A stretch of 64,000 nucleotides of DNA, from positions 124,001 through 188,000 of the forward strand of contig OZ025747.1 of assembly GCA_964019335.1 (NCBI GenBank). Reading direction: 5' to 3'. Shown in pieces: positions 38,516-48,548 of this stretch. A program made the translations under genes and the position numbers. How positions within the stretch are numbered: the first letter of the stretch is position 1; the number at the start of each line of letters is the position of its first letter. The notes under the pieces are model-generated. The model made no database searches, was not told the origin of the DNA, and saw nothing but the letters and a program-made list of their open reading frames with translations. This DNA is from Diplonema japonicum (taxonomy: Eukaryota; Euglenozoa; Diplonemea; Diplonemida; Diplonemidae).

Positions 38516-40552
38516 ATGCCACTTCCCACCTGCACGGGCTGCAACAAAGCTTTGATATACAGCAGCTATCTAGAACGGAAAGGCGATGCCGTGTGGGCGA
38601 ATGGGTCCTGGGTGTGCGACAGCTGCAAGGGGAGGGGACATGGCGAGCGATGGGCCTGTAAAAAATGCCTAGTTAACGAGTGCTTCAAGTGCAGGGGAAC
38701 AGACGGTGTTCTTAAAAGGAGTAATGCGGTGGTGGCGAGGCAGCCTGACCCACTGCCCACTACCGTGAGAGGGTACACCGAGGACATCGAGGCTCAGCTC
38801 AGACTTCTTACCAAACTGCGTGAAGAGGAATCTTCCCTCCGTGCACAGTGCAGCGAACATCAGCAGACCATTGCCACGCAACGGCTAAAACCACCCGAAG
38901 CCGGAGCCGCAAAGGAAGAAATGCTCAGGAAACAATACGAAATCGAGCAACAGGAACGGCTAGAGGAGCGGCAACGACACAGCTTTGAAGACCAACAACA
39001 AGAGGAGCGAGCACACCTACGTGGCCAACACACCAGCAAACAGGCACAGCTTGAACATCAACAACGGCAAGACGATGCTCGGTCGAGGCAACAGGAGAGA
39101 GAAGAACAAGAGGAGCAGGCACGACTCGTGGAGGAGCAACACAAACTCAGAAAACAGCAACTGGAACAAGAGGAGGAAGAACACCGCCTACGGGAACAGA
39201 GGGAAGAGGAGGAGCGGGCACGACAGGCGGAAGTAGAACGGCAACAAGAAGAAGCAGAGGAAGAACACCGCCTACAACAACGGAAAAAAGAAGAAAAAGA
39301 AGAACAAGCACGACAAGAGGAAGAAGAGGAACAAGCACGGCGAAGGGAAGAGGAAGAACAAGCACAGCAAGAGGAAGAGGAGAAACAAACACGGCAAAGG
39401 GAAGAGGAGGAACAAACACGGAAAGAGGAAGAGGAAAAACAAGCACGGCAAAGGGAAGAGGAGGAACAAACACGGAAAGAGGAAGAGGAAAAACAAGCAC
39501 GGCAAAGGGAAGAGGAGGAACAAGCACGGAAAGAAGAAGCCCGTTTAAAACAACAGAGTGAAGACGAAGAAAATGCCCGACAAGCGGAGCAGGAAGCAGC
39601 GAAAAAAGAGGAAAACCGCATAAAAGAAGAAGAACGGGAAGAAAAACAACGACAAGAAGCAGAAGAAGAACACCGCCTACAAGAACAAAGGGAAGAAGAA
39701 GAGCGGGCACGACAAACAAGAGAAGCGGAAGAACACCGCCTACAAGAACAGAGGGAAGAAGAAGAAGAAGAAGAAGAAGATCTGACACGACAAGCGGAAG
39801 AAAAACGGCAACGAGAAGAAATAAAGAAGGAAGAGCCACGGCAAGCGGAAGAACAAGAACAAGATCAAACCCCAGAAGACGAAGAAGCGAAGTACATGGA
39901 AGAGTACACAAGCGAAGACGACGAGGACAGCACCGCGTCGGGATCAGGCTCCTTCAACGACCTGTTCGAAAGGGTCAGCTCAATGCCGTACAAAAACCCA
40001 GTCCTCAAAGAACAAAGCTTGCAGCCTTACACGGACGACGGGTTCAGCGATTTCAGCGAAATGGACAGCAACACCAACGGAGACTGGGAAGAGGAAGAAG
40101 AGATGGAAAGACAACACCTGGAAGAAGAAGAAAACTCAGCAAGAAAACACCTGGCACGAACACTTCAAAACGAAACACAAACCGCTCAGTACACCGTCGA
40201 CAGGAACTACATGGAGAAGAGAAAGAGCAACGCCATTCTGTACCTTGTACAGGATGAAGAGTCTCTACGGGCAAACACGCTAAGCGAAGAAGAAGTTGCG
40301 TGGCGGTCTCATGAAGTCGACTTTTCCCTTGCCTTAGACAACATCCACATGGAAGAAGAACTTGAGGCACATCCTCAACCAACGGAGCAGGTTGCATGGT
40401 CATGCTTCACAGACGCGCTCCCAAAGGCCAACCTGGACCACCTCCTTTGCCAAGAAGACGAGTTTCGCAACGCATCAGTCTTCACCTCAGCCGACCTCAC
40501 ATCACAGGATTCAATGGACTCTGACTACAGTGAGCTGAACTCTGATGGGTAG
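38516..40552 (+). CDS. Zinc-ribbon protein with long Glu/Gln/Arg coiled coil (trichohyalin-like)
   Basis: 678 aa. N-terminal Cys pairs CTGC, CDSC, CKKC and CFKC (residues ~6-63) form a small zinc-binding module. From ~residue 110 to 460 the protein is almost entirely Glu, Gln, Arg and Lys, with tandem units such as QARQREEEEQTRKEEEEK (54 nt, about three close copies near 39380-39540). The C-terminal 220 residues are less repetitive and include EVAWRSHEVDFSLALDNIH and SSMPYKNP. This suggests a long single-helix or coiled-coil filament protein with a zinc finger at one end. Family not identified; the low-complexity part would mislead similarity searches. Start is the ATG after a pyrimidine-rich tract. 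Confidence 0.7.
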   Translation: MPLPTCTGCNKALIYSSYLERKGDAVWANGSWVCDSCKGRGHGERWACKKCLVNECFKCRGTDGVLKRSNAVVARQPDPLPTTVRGYTEDIEAQLRLLTKLREEESSLRAQCSEHQQTIATQRLKPPEAGAAKEEMLRKQYEIEQQERLEERQRHSFEDQQQEERAHLRGQHTSKQAQLEHQQRQDDARSRQQEREEQEEQARLVEEQHKLRKQQLEQEEEEHRLREQREEEERARQAEVERQQEEAEEEHRLQQRKKEEKEEQARQEEEEEQARRREEEEQAQQEEEEKQTRQREEEEQTRKEEEEKQARQREEEEQTRKEEEEKQARQREEEEQARKEEARLKQQSEDEENARQAEQEAAKKEENRIKEEEREEKQRQEAEEEHRLQEQREEEERARQTREAEEHRLQEQREEEEEEEEDLTRQAEEKRQREEIKKEEPRQAEEQEQDQTPEDEEAKYMEEYTSEDDEDSTASGSGSFNDLFERVSSMPYKNPVLKEQSLQPYTDDGFSDFSEMDSNTNGDWEEEEEMERQHLEEEENSARKHLARTLQNETQTAQYTVDRNYMEKRKSNAILYLVQDEESLRANTLSEEEVAWRSHEVDFSLALDNIHMEEELEAHPQPTEQVAWSCFTDALPKANLDHLLCQEDEFRNASVFTSADLTSQDSMDSDYSELNSDG

Positions 40553-40686
40553 TCCTGATGGGTAGTCTTTACAGGTGCCGATGTATTTTGTTGTTGTTAT
40601 TACCCCCCCTTTTTTTTTGAACATTAAAATTTAAGTCAGTTAAGAGTAAAAGGAAAGAGAGGGGGAGGGGGAGGGTTGTAATTGAC

Positions 40687-41085
40687 ATGGCATACAACTC
40701 AGGGTACCAGCACTCTCAATATCCGCACAAGGCACCGTATGGTCAGTATGAACGGCAGTCTCCTGTTCATGCTGCGCCGCAAAGACCGTTGGCGAAGGAG
40801 AATATCCTCGAGCTGGTGCACGGCCATGAGGACGGGCTGATCCGCCCTCAAGTGGAGAGAGCCTGCCAAAAGGTAACCGAAAAGATCGTGGAGGGGGCAC
40901 GGTACGGCCAGCGCCATTTCCAAATCATCGTGTGCAAAAGAGAACAAGGAGAAACAGAAGACTCATGGCACAGACGCCAGGTCTTGATGTGGGACACCCT
41001 GGTCCAGCTTGGCCTGGAAGACTTCGAACTGAAAACCGAATTTATAGACGCAAGACAGGCGATAACATTATCTGTAACATATTAG
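40687..41085 (+). CDS. Small unknown globular protein
   Basis: 132 aa, not recognised. N-terminal 35 residues are Tyr/Gln/Pro-rich; the rest looks like a compact alpha/beta domain (ENILELVHGHEDGLIRPQVE, then GQRHFQIIVCKRE, DFELKTEFIDARQAITLSVT). The C-terminal alternating hydrophobic strands suggest a small ferredoxin-like or similar fold. No membrane span, no catalytic motif. Preceded by a purine-rich leader; stop at 41083-41085. Confidence 0.65.
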   Translation: MAYNSGYQHSQYPHKAPYGQYERQSPVHAAPQRPLAKENILELVHGHEDGLIRPQVERACQKVTEKIVEGARYGQRHFQIIVCKREQGETEDSWHRRQVLMWDTLVQLGLEDFELKTEFIDARQAITLSVTY

Positions 41086-41204
41086 ATATATTTGTTCTTA
41101 TCCCCCCCCATTTTTTTTTTTTTTTCCGTCTCAAAAAAAATTAATAAGGGGTTTTCTTTCCTTCCCTACACACAAACAACAAAAAAAAAAAGAAGAAGAA
41201 AAAG

Positions 41205-42284
41205 ATGCCCCCTTCGTCTATCCCGCCGCCATGCGCGCCCGCTGATAAAATGAATATAAAAAGGGAGAGACAAAGAAACAGGGAGATGATCGATCGGGGT
41301 GACGGGAAACAAGGTGTTGCGACACCGTGGCAGCCCGGTGGTGCTGAGGGGAACGCTTTCGCTCTAGGGAACGAGGTAAAAGCACTGGCTGAACTGATGA
41401 AACTGACACCTCGCGAAGAGAAGGCGAGGCAACACATCGACACGGTACTGTCGGCAGCTGCGGCGGGTAGCAACTACAACGCGGAACTAATTGACGATTA
41501 CTTTCAAAGCAGATTGCTCCCCCAGCCTTCCGGGTCCATTTTGGTCCATTCTTACGTACTATACGGTTTTACAGAAATGGGCGGGCTGGCCTTCACAAGA
41601 CACTTGAACAAGCATGGTGTGGAATGCTCAAGAGATTCAACAGGTGTTTACATGCAGCTAAGCTACGATGGGTACTCGACAATGGTGTGCATTCAGCCGT
41701 CGAAATGTGTGACGGGGATGAACATTAAGAGTCTTTTGAGGAAGTACCCCGTGGCTGAGGTTGTATTCACAACCGTTTGGTTAGTGTTGCATCAGTCAAG
41801 GTGTAATTTGGTCGAGACTGGCGGGTTGTCCGCCGATGCCGTGATGATGCTGGTATTATTCTGTTGTACTAAAACTGCCAACCCCGACGATGCCGGGCAG
41901 GTACTTGTTGATTTTTTCGCAGGGTTTGGGTCATCGCTTGAGGGGTGTGTGATGGTGCCTGGCAGTGTGTATCCAGATGTTAAGACATCGCCTGGTGCGC
42001 CTTGTTTCATTACGCATCCTTTCACTGGTGAAAACCTTACCCCTTGCCTTACTAGGCATAAACAGATAACGGCCGTTTTTCGTCATTGTGGAGAGACCAT
42101 TGCCAAGTGGTCGGGGTCTTTTTATACAGGATACCGTGGGCGTACACCGTTGTCGTCGATTCTGGCGTATGATCATCTCTGGGAGAGGGTGGACATTGTG
42201 GCGCAAGATACGGAGGGGGAGAGGCCCCTCCATGGTTTTTCGCCCAGTTGGGACCCGGTCACCACTGCTGCAGGGGAACCGTGA
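41205..42284 (+). CDS. TRF4/TUTase-like protein, catalytic carboxylates not visible
   Basis: 359 aa. C-terminal two-thirds follow the non-canonical poly(A)/poly(U) polymerase layout: MNIKSLLRKYPVAEVVFTTV, then TGGLSADAVMMLVLFC (family form GGLxSYxLxLM), GQVLVDFFAGFGSS (family LLLDFFxxYG), and HPFTGENLTP. In the N-terminal nucleotidyltransferase half, a Gly-Ser (PSGSILVHSYVLYGF) occupies the usual GS position, but the D-x-D that should follow is absent, and the third-Asp strand reads MVCIQPSK. So it is likely a pseudoenzyme or partner subunit. The upstream start is the first ATG after an A-rich leader; alternative ATG at 41250. Confidence 0.6.
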   Translation: MPPSSIPPPCAPADKMNIKRERQRNREMIDRGDGKQGVATPWQPGGAEGNAFALGNEVKALAELMKLTPREEKARQHIDTVLSAAAAGSNYNAELIDDYFQSRLLPQPSGSILVHSYVLYGFTEMGGLAFTRHLNKHGVECSRDSTGVYMQLSYDGYSTMVCIQPSKCVTGMNIKSLLRKYPVAEVVFTTVWLVLHQSRCNLVETGGLSADAVMMLVLFCCTKTANPDDAGQVLVDFFAGFGSSLEGCVMVPGSVYPDVKTSPGAPCFITHPFTGENLTPCLTRHKQITAVFRHCGETIAKWSGSFYTGYRGRTPLSSILAYDHLWERVDIVAQDTEGERPLHGFSPSWDPVTTAAGEP

Positions 42285-42287
42285 GGT

Positions 42288-42327
<40 letters not shown>

Positions 42328-43478
42328 CCTTCATGTGTAATGTAGTTTAGCGTGGCATGTGCTGAGGGTTATTGGAATGGATAAGGATGGGAGGGGAGGG
42401 GGAAGAAGAAGAGAGAAGAAAAAAAAAAAAAAAAAAAAATGTCGATTTTTTTTTGTTGCTCGTTTGACTCAAGGTCGCTTGACTCTTATTTATTCTCCTT
42501 CTCTTTCTTCTTTTTTTTTTTTTTTGAAACTTTCTTTAAATAAAAAAAAGGGAAAAAAAAAAGGAAAAAAAAAAATTAGGGAAGAGAAAGGGGAGCGTAA
42601 AAAGAAAAAAAAAGGGGGGGGAAGCCATGTCCAAACACATCGACCACGCGAGGAGTTTCCTTTTCGAGGGAATGAAATAACTAAAACAGGAAAAAAAAAG
42701 AAGAAAAAGAAGAACGGAAACTCGATCTATTTTACAATTCGTAAAGAAGGGAAAAAGAAAGTCTTTTCATCCAGTGTTGTGTTGGTGTGTTTGTGATTTT
42801 TTTTTTTCCCTCTCCCTTTTTTTTTCCCCCTCCTTTTTTTTTTTTTTTTTCCTCTCGCCCTCTAACTGAAAACATTTCAAATTTCTCCGTATACGTAAAA
42901 AGAAGAAAAAAAAAAAAAAAAAAAAAAAACCTAAAATTAAAAGAGCAGAAACAGGTAACAGAAGTGGCAACTCTTTAAATTATTTGTTACCAAACCGTTC
43001 CTTCTTTCTGTTAATAGATGTACCCTTCCTACGTCCCCCTTTTTTTTTTGTTTTGGGTTTTTTCCTCTTCAATGTTTTGCAATGTGCTCTTCCTCTCGTG
43101 ATTTATTTCTCTTTTTTGTTCCTTTCCTTTCCTTCTGCCTCTCAACTTTTTTTTTTTATTTTTATTTTTTTTTTTTTCCACCCTCTCCAAAAAAAATCCC
43201 TCTCTGGGGAAAAGAAAGAAAAAGAAGAAAAAAAAAAACCCCTTTTTATCCTCGTGAAAGAAATGAACAGAAAGAAAAAAAAGAAGCAAAAAAAAAAAAA
43301 AAGCTGTAAACCTCTTGATTGTTGTCTCTAGGAATTTTATACCCGAGTTCACAATTGGCACACCCGTGCAATTATGAATTCTCGTATTTCTAGGCAAAAA
43401 GTTTCACCGCGCAATTTGGAGTTATAAAGTAAGTGAAGAAAAAGAAGAAGAGTGGTTGCGGGGAGAAAAAAAAAAGAG

Positions 43479-43524
<46 letters not shown>

Positions 43525-44254
43525 TGCCTAACCTTTTCATTTTATCCCGGAAGAATTATGGTCTTTTTTTTTTTTACTGGACATAGATTGATTTTTCATG
43601 GGGATCCTTTATGGCAAAAAAAAAAATAATAATAAAAATAAAACCGTTTTTTTTTTATACCTCCCCTCTTTTTTTCTTTCACCGGAAAATGGTTAAGAGG
43701 TTTCCAGTTACTTAATTGAATTTGAATGAAAAAAGAAAAAGAAAAAAAAAAGAAGTTTAGTGGGTTTTGTTTTTGTTTTTTTTTGCTTATAAAAAAAAAA
43801 AATGTGTGCAAAGAAATGGGAAGGAGTTCCCTATATTTTCTTCTCTTATATTCTATTATCGTGAAAAAAAATCAGAGAAAATGGGACAATAGTCACTTTG
43901 AGACCATTGTGTTCAAAAAGTTTCTATTTAAAAAAGAAAGTCCCTTTTTGCCCTCTGTTCTTTCGTTCTTTTCCCCCCCTTTTTTTTTTCCAGATGGGTA
44001 GTTGTAAACTTTCTTCCCCATCTTTTCACCTCCCATCAGCTAGCTGAGGCACTGTCATGGCTGGACAGAAAAATTTTTTTATCCCCTTGCTGCCCGGCTT
44101 TTTCTCCCCTAGCTGTGTGTTCCCCCCCTTTTTTATATTTTTTCCCCCTTCTTTGCTTTGCCGATGGCCCACGGCAAAACAAAAGGGGGGGGGGGGTGAA
44201 AAAGGCATCTTGCAGCTGTGCATGAATGGTGTTTTTTGTGCTTTATCTCCACCC

Positions 44255-44303
<49 letters not shown>

Positions 44304-44467
44304 TTCGTTCCTCCTCAGGAATTCTGCCCGAAGAGGCGATCTAGCTTTTCAATATTTTTTTGTTTTTTTTTTTTACTGTGAAAAATTCCCAAGCTTTGGG
44401 CATGTTCCTGGAAGGAGAAACATTATTATTATTTTATTTCACTCTTCGTCATTTTCTTCACTCACTA
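42285..44467 (+). other. Gene-poor, homopolymer-rich tract (left part)
   Basis: Poly-T of 35 nt (about 42292-42327), A runs, a CA microsatellite (about 44270-44300, following a C run) and scattered non-homopolymer islands. Long open frames here are products of A/T runs and are not proteins. No gene seen. Confidence 0.7.
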
Positions 44468-44930
44468 GGGGCCTCATTATTTAACGCGAACATTATTTAA
44501 CGCGAAATCGCCATTATTTAACTAGTTAAATAATGAGATTTTGCAGTTAAATAATGGCCCTTCACGCCGTGGAAAAAAATGCACCCAACCCCTTGAAAAA
44601 GTTTTTTGGGGTGGGGGGTATTTTGACTATTTTTGGCCATCTGAGGCCATTCCAGCCCTTAAAAGTGGGAATAAGTGCCTTTAAATGCCACACCCTGTAT
44701 TACCTTAGGAAAATCCCCAAAAGCTGACCTGCGTGAAAAAAAAAAAAACAGCAGTGAAAGCAGTGAAGAGTGAGTGACTCAAATGACGAAAAGTGAAATA
44801 AAACGACTTACTTGCCACCAAATGAGCCATTATTTAACACTCGTTACCGTTTTTTTGCACGAGGGCCCGCAGGGCCCTCGTGCAAAAAATTCGGGAACTC
44901 GAGTTAAATAATGACTCATTATTTGTTGGC
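44468..44930. mobile_element. Palindromic ATTATTTAAC element, possible non-autonomous transposon
   Basis: Repeated CATTATTTAAC / GTTAAATAATG motifs bound a ~460-nt element. Left end: two tandem 16-nt copies (44475-44490, 44491-44506), then a perfect 24-nt palindrome at 44512-44535 (arms CATTATTTAACT), then another GTTAAATAATGG at 44546. Right end: a perfect 18-bp inverted repeat with a 3-nt loop (arms 44851-44868 and 44872-44889, core GCACGAGGGCCC), nested inside a longer imperfect inverted repeat (44824-44843 with 44900-44917). The interior has no open frame. The two ends are roughly terminal inverted repeats. Superfamily unknown; no flanking duplication could be fixed. Confidence 0.65.
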
Positions 44931-45150
44931 AATAAATAGCTAATTTTGGTGGGGTGACGAACAGGCAGCAAACTGCACGAGCGCAGAATCTTGGTTACCC
45001 GGGACGCCCCGGCTGGGGTTGAGCTGTACACCGCACGCATTAAGGACACGACGCGGAACGCAGAAGAAGCTACAACTCGGCCGCGGTGCGCCCCCTGTAA
45101 TCAAGTAGACAGTTCTTGTGCAGGGCGCCGCCAACACCGTCCTCCTTTAA
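44931..45150. repeat. Complex repeat copy A (SINE-like)
   Basis: Non-homopolymer island, GC-balanced, followed by an (AT)n(ATT)n stretch and a T run. Its second half (about 45056-45145) resembles 61465-61550: GCAGAAGAAGCTACA, GTGCGCCC, CTTGTG...CAGGGCG and CAACAC...CTCCTTTA occur in order in both. No coding frame or tRNA-like box was established. Confidence 0.5.
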
Positions 45151-45480
45151 CTCATATATATATATATATATATTATTATTATTATTTTTTTTTTCTTTTT
45201 TTTTTTTTTTTTAATTTGCGAAGAACATTTGTAGGCATTGGTTCTCATTGGTATAATGAAATTTAAGATTTTTTTTTAAATTACTTTTTTGCTTTGACAT
45301 AACGTTGCCACAAATAGCGAATAATTGACCATTACATAATAAATAAAAGAGTGCTTTAAAGAGTGGGTAATGATAAAGCCGCAGGGGAGAGATTGGGTTC
45401 TTTTTTTTTTTTTTTTATTCCCTTCAAATTCTGTCTTTCAACCTTTATCAGGTAGATCAACACAAACTTTCTCTTGCCGG

Positions 45481-45534
<54 letters not shown>

Positions 45535-46199
45535 CATTATTATTTTTTTTTTTTAGCTCACGCAAAAAAAAAGGGGGGAAAAAAAAAAAAAACCTCAACA
45601 AACTTTTCTTTTTAATTTTTTTTTTCTGATATTAATTTTGTTAACAAATACGGTAATTGCTGCTTGCTTGGCAGAAGAAAAAAAGAAAACGATTTTGTGT
45701 GTGTGTAGGTGTCACTTGGTTTCAACCAGGATGACTCGTATTTTTTCTTTATATATATATGCTTTCTTTCTTTGCACAACTTTAAAAAAAAAAAGAAGAA
45801 AAAAGGAGTGTTGCCAGCCAGTAGTTATTTATTTTTGGTGAGAGAAGAAAACAAAAAGAAAAAAAAAAGGGGGGGGAAATATGTTATCGCTCGCAGCTGT
45901 GTAACCTTTTGCTCTTTTTTTCTTTTTGCCAAATGAACGTTTTTTAACTTTACTGGTAGAGCACGCTTTTTTTTTTTTTTTTTTTTTAATTTTCTTTTAT
46001 TTTGTCATTAGTATGGATAAAGAAAAGCTAAAACTTTAAACGAAAGAAAAGGGAACAAAAAAAAAACCCCCCCAGTGCTGGTGTTTTTTTATTCCCCCCT
46101 TTTTTTTAATTGGTTTTTATTTTATTTTTTTTTAATACTTTCCACCTCTTATTACTTCTTTCACCGATGGAAAAAGGAAAGAATGAAAAAGAAAAAAAG

Positions 46200-46247
<48 letters not shown>

Positions 46248-46841
46248 AAGGGGCCACAGCCAAAAAAAGAAAGGGAGGAAGAGGAAAACAAAAAGTATTT
46301 CAAAAAAGAAATTGGTCCATGTGTTTATGCAAAAAGAAAATATTTTCTGATTGAGAAAAAAAAAATTTTTTTTTTTCTAAGAATGGAAAAGGAAGAGAGA
46401 AGGAGGGAAAAACAAAAGGAGAAAAAAAGGGGATTTTTTTTTTTTTAAATGTCTCTTTTTTTTTTTTTTCTCGGTGTGATATTTTGAAGTTTCCCCCCTT
46501 TTTTTTCTCACCCCTTTTAAGATTTTTTTTCTCTCCTCCCCTTCCTTCTTCCTCCCCCCCCCCTTTTTTTATATGAAAAGTAAAAAATTCACAGTAAACA
46601 ACGGACGTTGAAAGTAAAGGATATTACCCGAAAAAACAGAAATTCCGCTTAATTATTATTTTTTTCTTCTTCCCTGTGTGCAGATTTGGAGGTAGTGTCT
46701 CTACAAGGGGAGACCACAGCCACAACGCACCACAAGAAAAAAAAATGGGCGAAAATGTGAAAAAACGAGAAAGAAATGCTGGGGATACATCCCGTGTCCC
46801 CCCCTTTTTTTTTCTTCCTCTTTTTTCTTCACAGCTAGAGA

Positions 46842-46873
<32 letters not shown>

Positions 46874-48514
46874 GACAAAAAAAAAGAATAAAAACACGCG
46901 CGTACCCTGGCTTCTATTTTTTTTTTTTTTTTTTTTTCCAACAAAAAAAAAATATATACAAAATGTTTTAAACGTTTTCTCTTCTTTTTTTTTTATCCCT
47001 CCTGTTGAAGGGCAGGGCTGCTAGGGAAGGGAGGGAAGCAGAAAGAGGGGGTAAAAAAAAAAAGCTTCGCAGGAGGGGGAGGAAAACGAGGGTTCCCTCA
47101 GGGCCGACATCCCCCTCTGCAATCAACTCACCTTATTCAAACACCAATTCCCACAGCCTCGCATCTCTTCCTTCGGGTAGGTACCCCCCCTCCCCCCCCC
47201 CCCCCCCCCCTCCCATCTCCTCTTTTCACGCTTCTTTCTTCTTAATTTTTTTTTATATTTTTTTATATTTTTTATACTTTTTTTTTTTTACTCTCTCAAT
47301 TTTTGAAGAAGATTTAAAAAAAAAAAAAAGAAGAAGAAGAAGAAGAAGTATTATTTTGAAGAGAGGAACTTTCCCCACTTTTTTTTTTCCTCTATTTTTT
47401 TTTTATGTGAAACAAAATATGAGTGTCAGTGGTTGAGGGGAAAGGGATTAAAAAAAAAGGTCTCTCTACAATTCACGCCATGGTTTACAGTTCTGTAGCT
47501 GTGGAATGGGGGGGGGGGGGTCAAATTTGTACCGATGTTGGTATGTCTTGTGGGAAGTCTGAGCTAGGCTATAGCCTCCGAAAATTGGAGTTTTCTCTGG
47601 GTTGACCCCCCCCCCCCCCCCCCCTCCCGATTTCCCTTGTTTAAAAAAGTTTTTTTAAAAAAAAATCGAAACCCAGTGAAATGAGTGGGGGGGGGGGAAT
47701 GAAAAGGAGAGGAATTGTTATGTGTGTATGTGTCCCCCTCCCCCCTTTATGGTGTGTTTCAGTTCCCCCCCCCCCCCCCCACTCTGGACGAAAAAAAAGA
47801 AGAAAAAAAAAAGAAATAAACTTTTTTTTTCGATAGAAAAAAAAAAAGAAAAGAAAAAAAAAGCAGTTACTATTAAACCACACAATCACCCTCCCTCCCC
47901 GCCCATCGAGGTGGGAGATTAAGAAGGAAGAAGAAAAAAAAAAAAGAAGAGAAAAGAAAAAAGAGAAACGAGCACAGCAACTGAAAATGCAACACTGCCT
48001 GCTGTCCCGCAGCGGAAAAAAAAAGAAAAAGAAAAAGAAAAAAAAGGGGGGGGGGATTCTCTTCGATGTTAAATCATTCCCTCCGCCCTTCCAAGAATTT
48101 TACTCGGTTTTTTCTTGTATTTTTCGGAGGAGGGGGAATGGACAAGAAGAAGAAGGTTCAATCTGGAGCTATTTTAACTGACGCTAAGACCGATCACCTC
48201 TTAAAACCTTCCTAGGTTCTTACCCTTGTAAGCGGTGGCAACAACAAAAAAAAAAAAAGAAGAAGAAGAAGAAAAAAAAATAGAATTTGTTACACATATT
48301 TATCTTTCAAAGAATGATTTTATTACCTATGCAATTTTTTTTTTTTACATGTAAACTTTAACTTATTGACGATTTTTTTTTTTTTTTCTTTTTGAAGCTC
48401 TTATGTTAGTTTCCTGTTTGGGGCTTTTTTTTTTTCCGGTGTGTCCCCATTTACATGTACAAAAAATTGAAGAAAAAGAAAAAGTTGAAGGGGGGGAAAA
48501 AAAGAAGAGAAAAG

Positions 48515-48545
<31 letters not shown>

Positions 48546-48548
48546 CTG
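45151..48548 (+). other. Gene-poor, homopolymer-rich tract (middle part)
   Basis: Long T and A runs (54 T near 45481-45534; about 44 A near 46201-46245) and C/G runs. Weak islands at 46676-46790, 47005-47180 and 47480-47600 have normal complexity but no convincing gene. A shortened copy of the hairpin element below starts at 48289. Confidence 0.6.
48289..48340 (+). repeat. Partial copy D of the dispersed hairpin element
   Basis: GTTACACATATTTATCTTTC and following bases match the start of copy A at 62150 (GTTACAAATATTTATCTTTC), then the copy degenerates into a T run. Confidence 0.55.

Noticed and set aside
39147-39911. Long minus-strand Leu/Val/Pro-rich frame opposite the Glu/Gln repeat gene
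   Set aside because: Direct antisense of GAA/GAG/CAA/CGG repeats; no start context and no domain.
46676-47180. Possible exons at 46676-46790 and 47005-47180 in the gene-free tract
   Set aside because: Short, low-complexity frames without family motifs; splice-like borders are common by chance in this pyrimidine-rich DNA.
47480-47600. Box C/D-like snoRNA in a normal-complexity island
   Set aside because: Only loose matches to C and D boxes, no terminal stem or guide could be argued.
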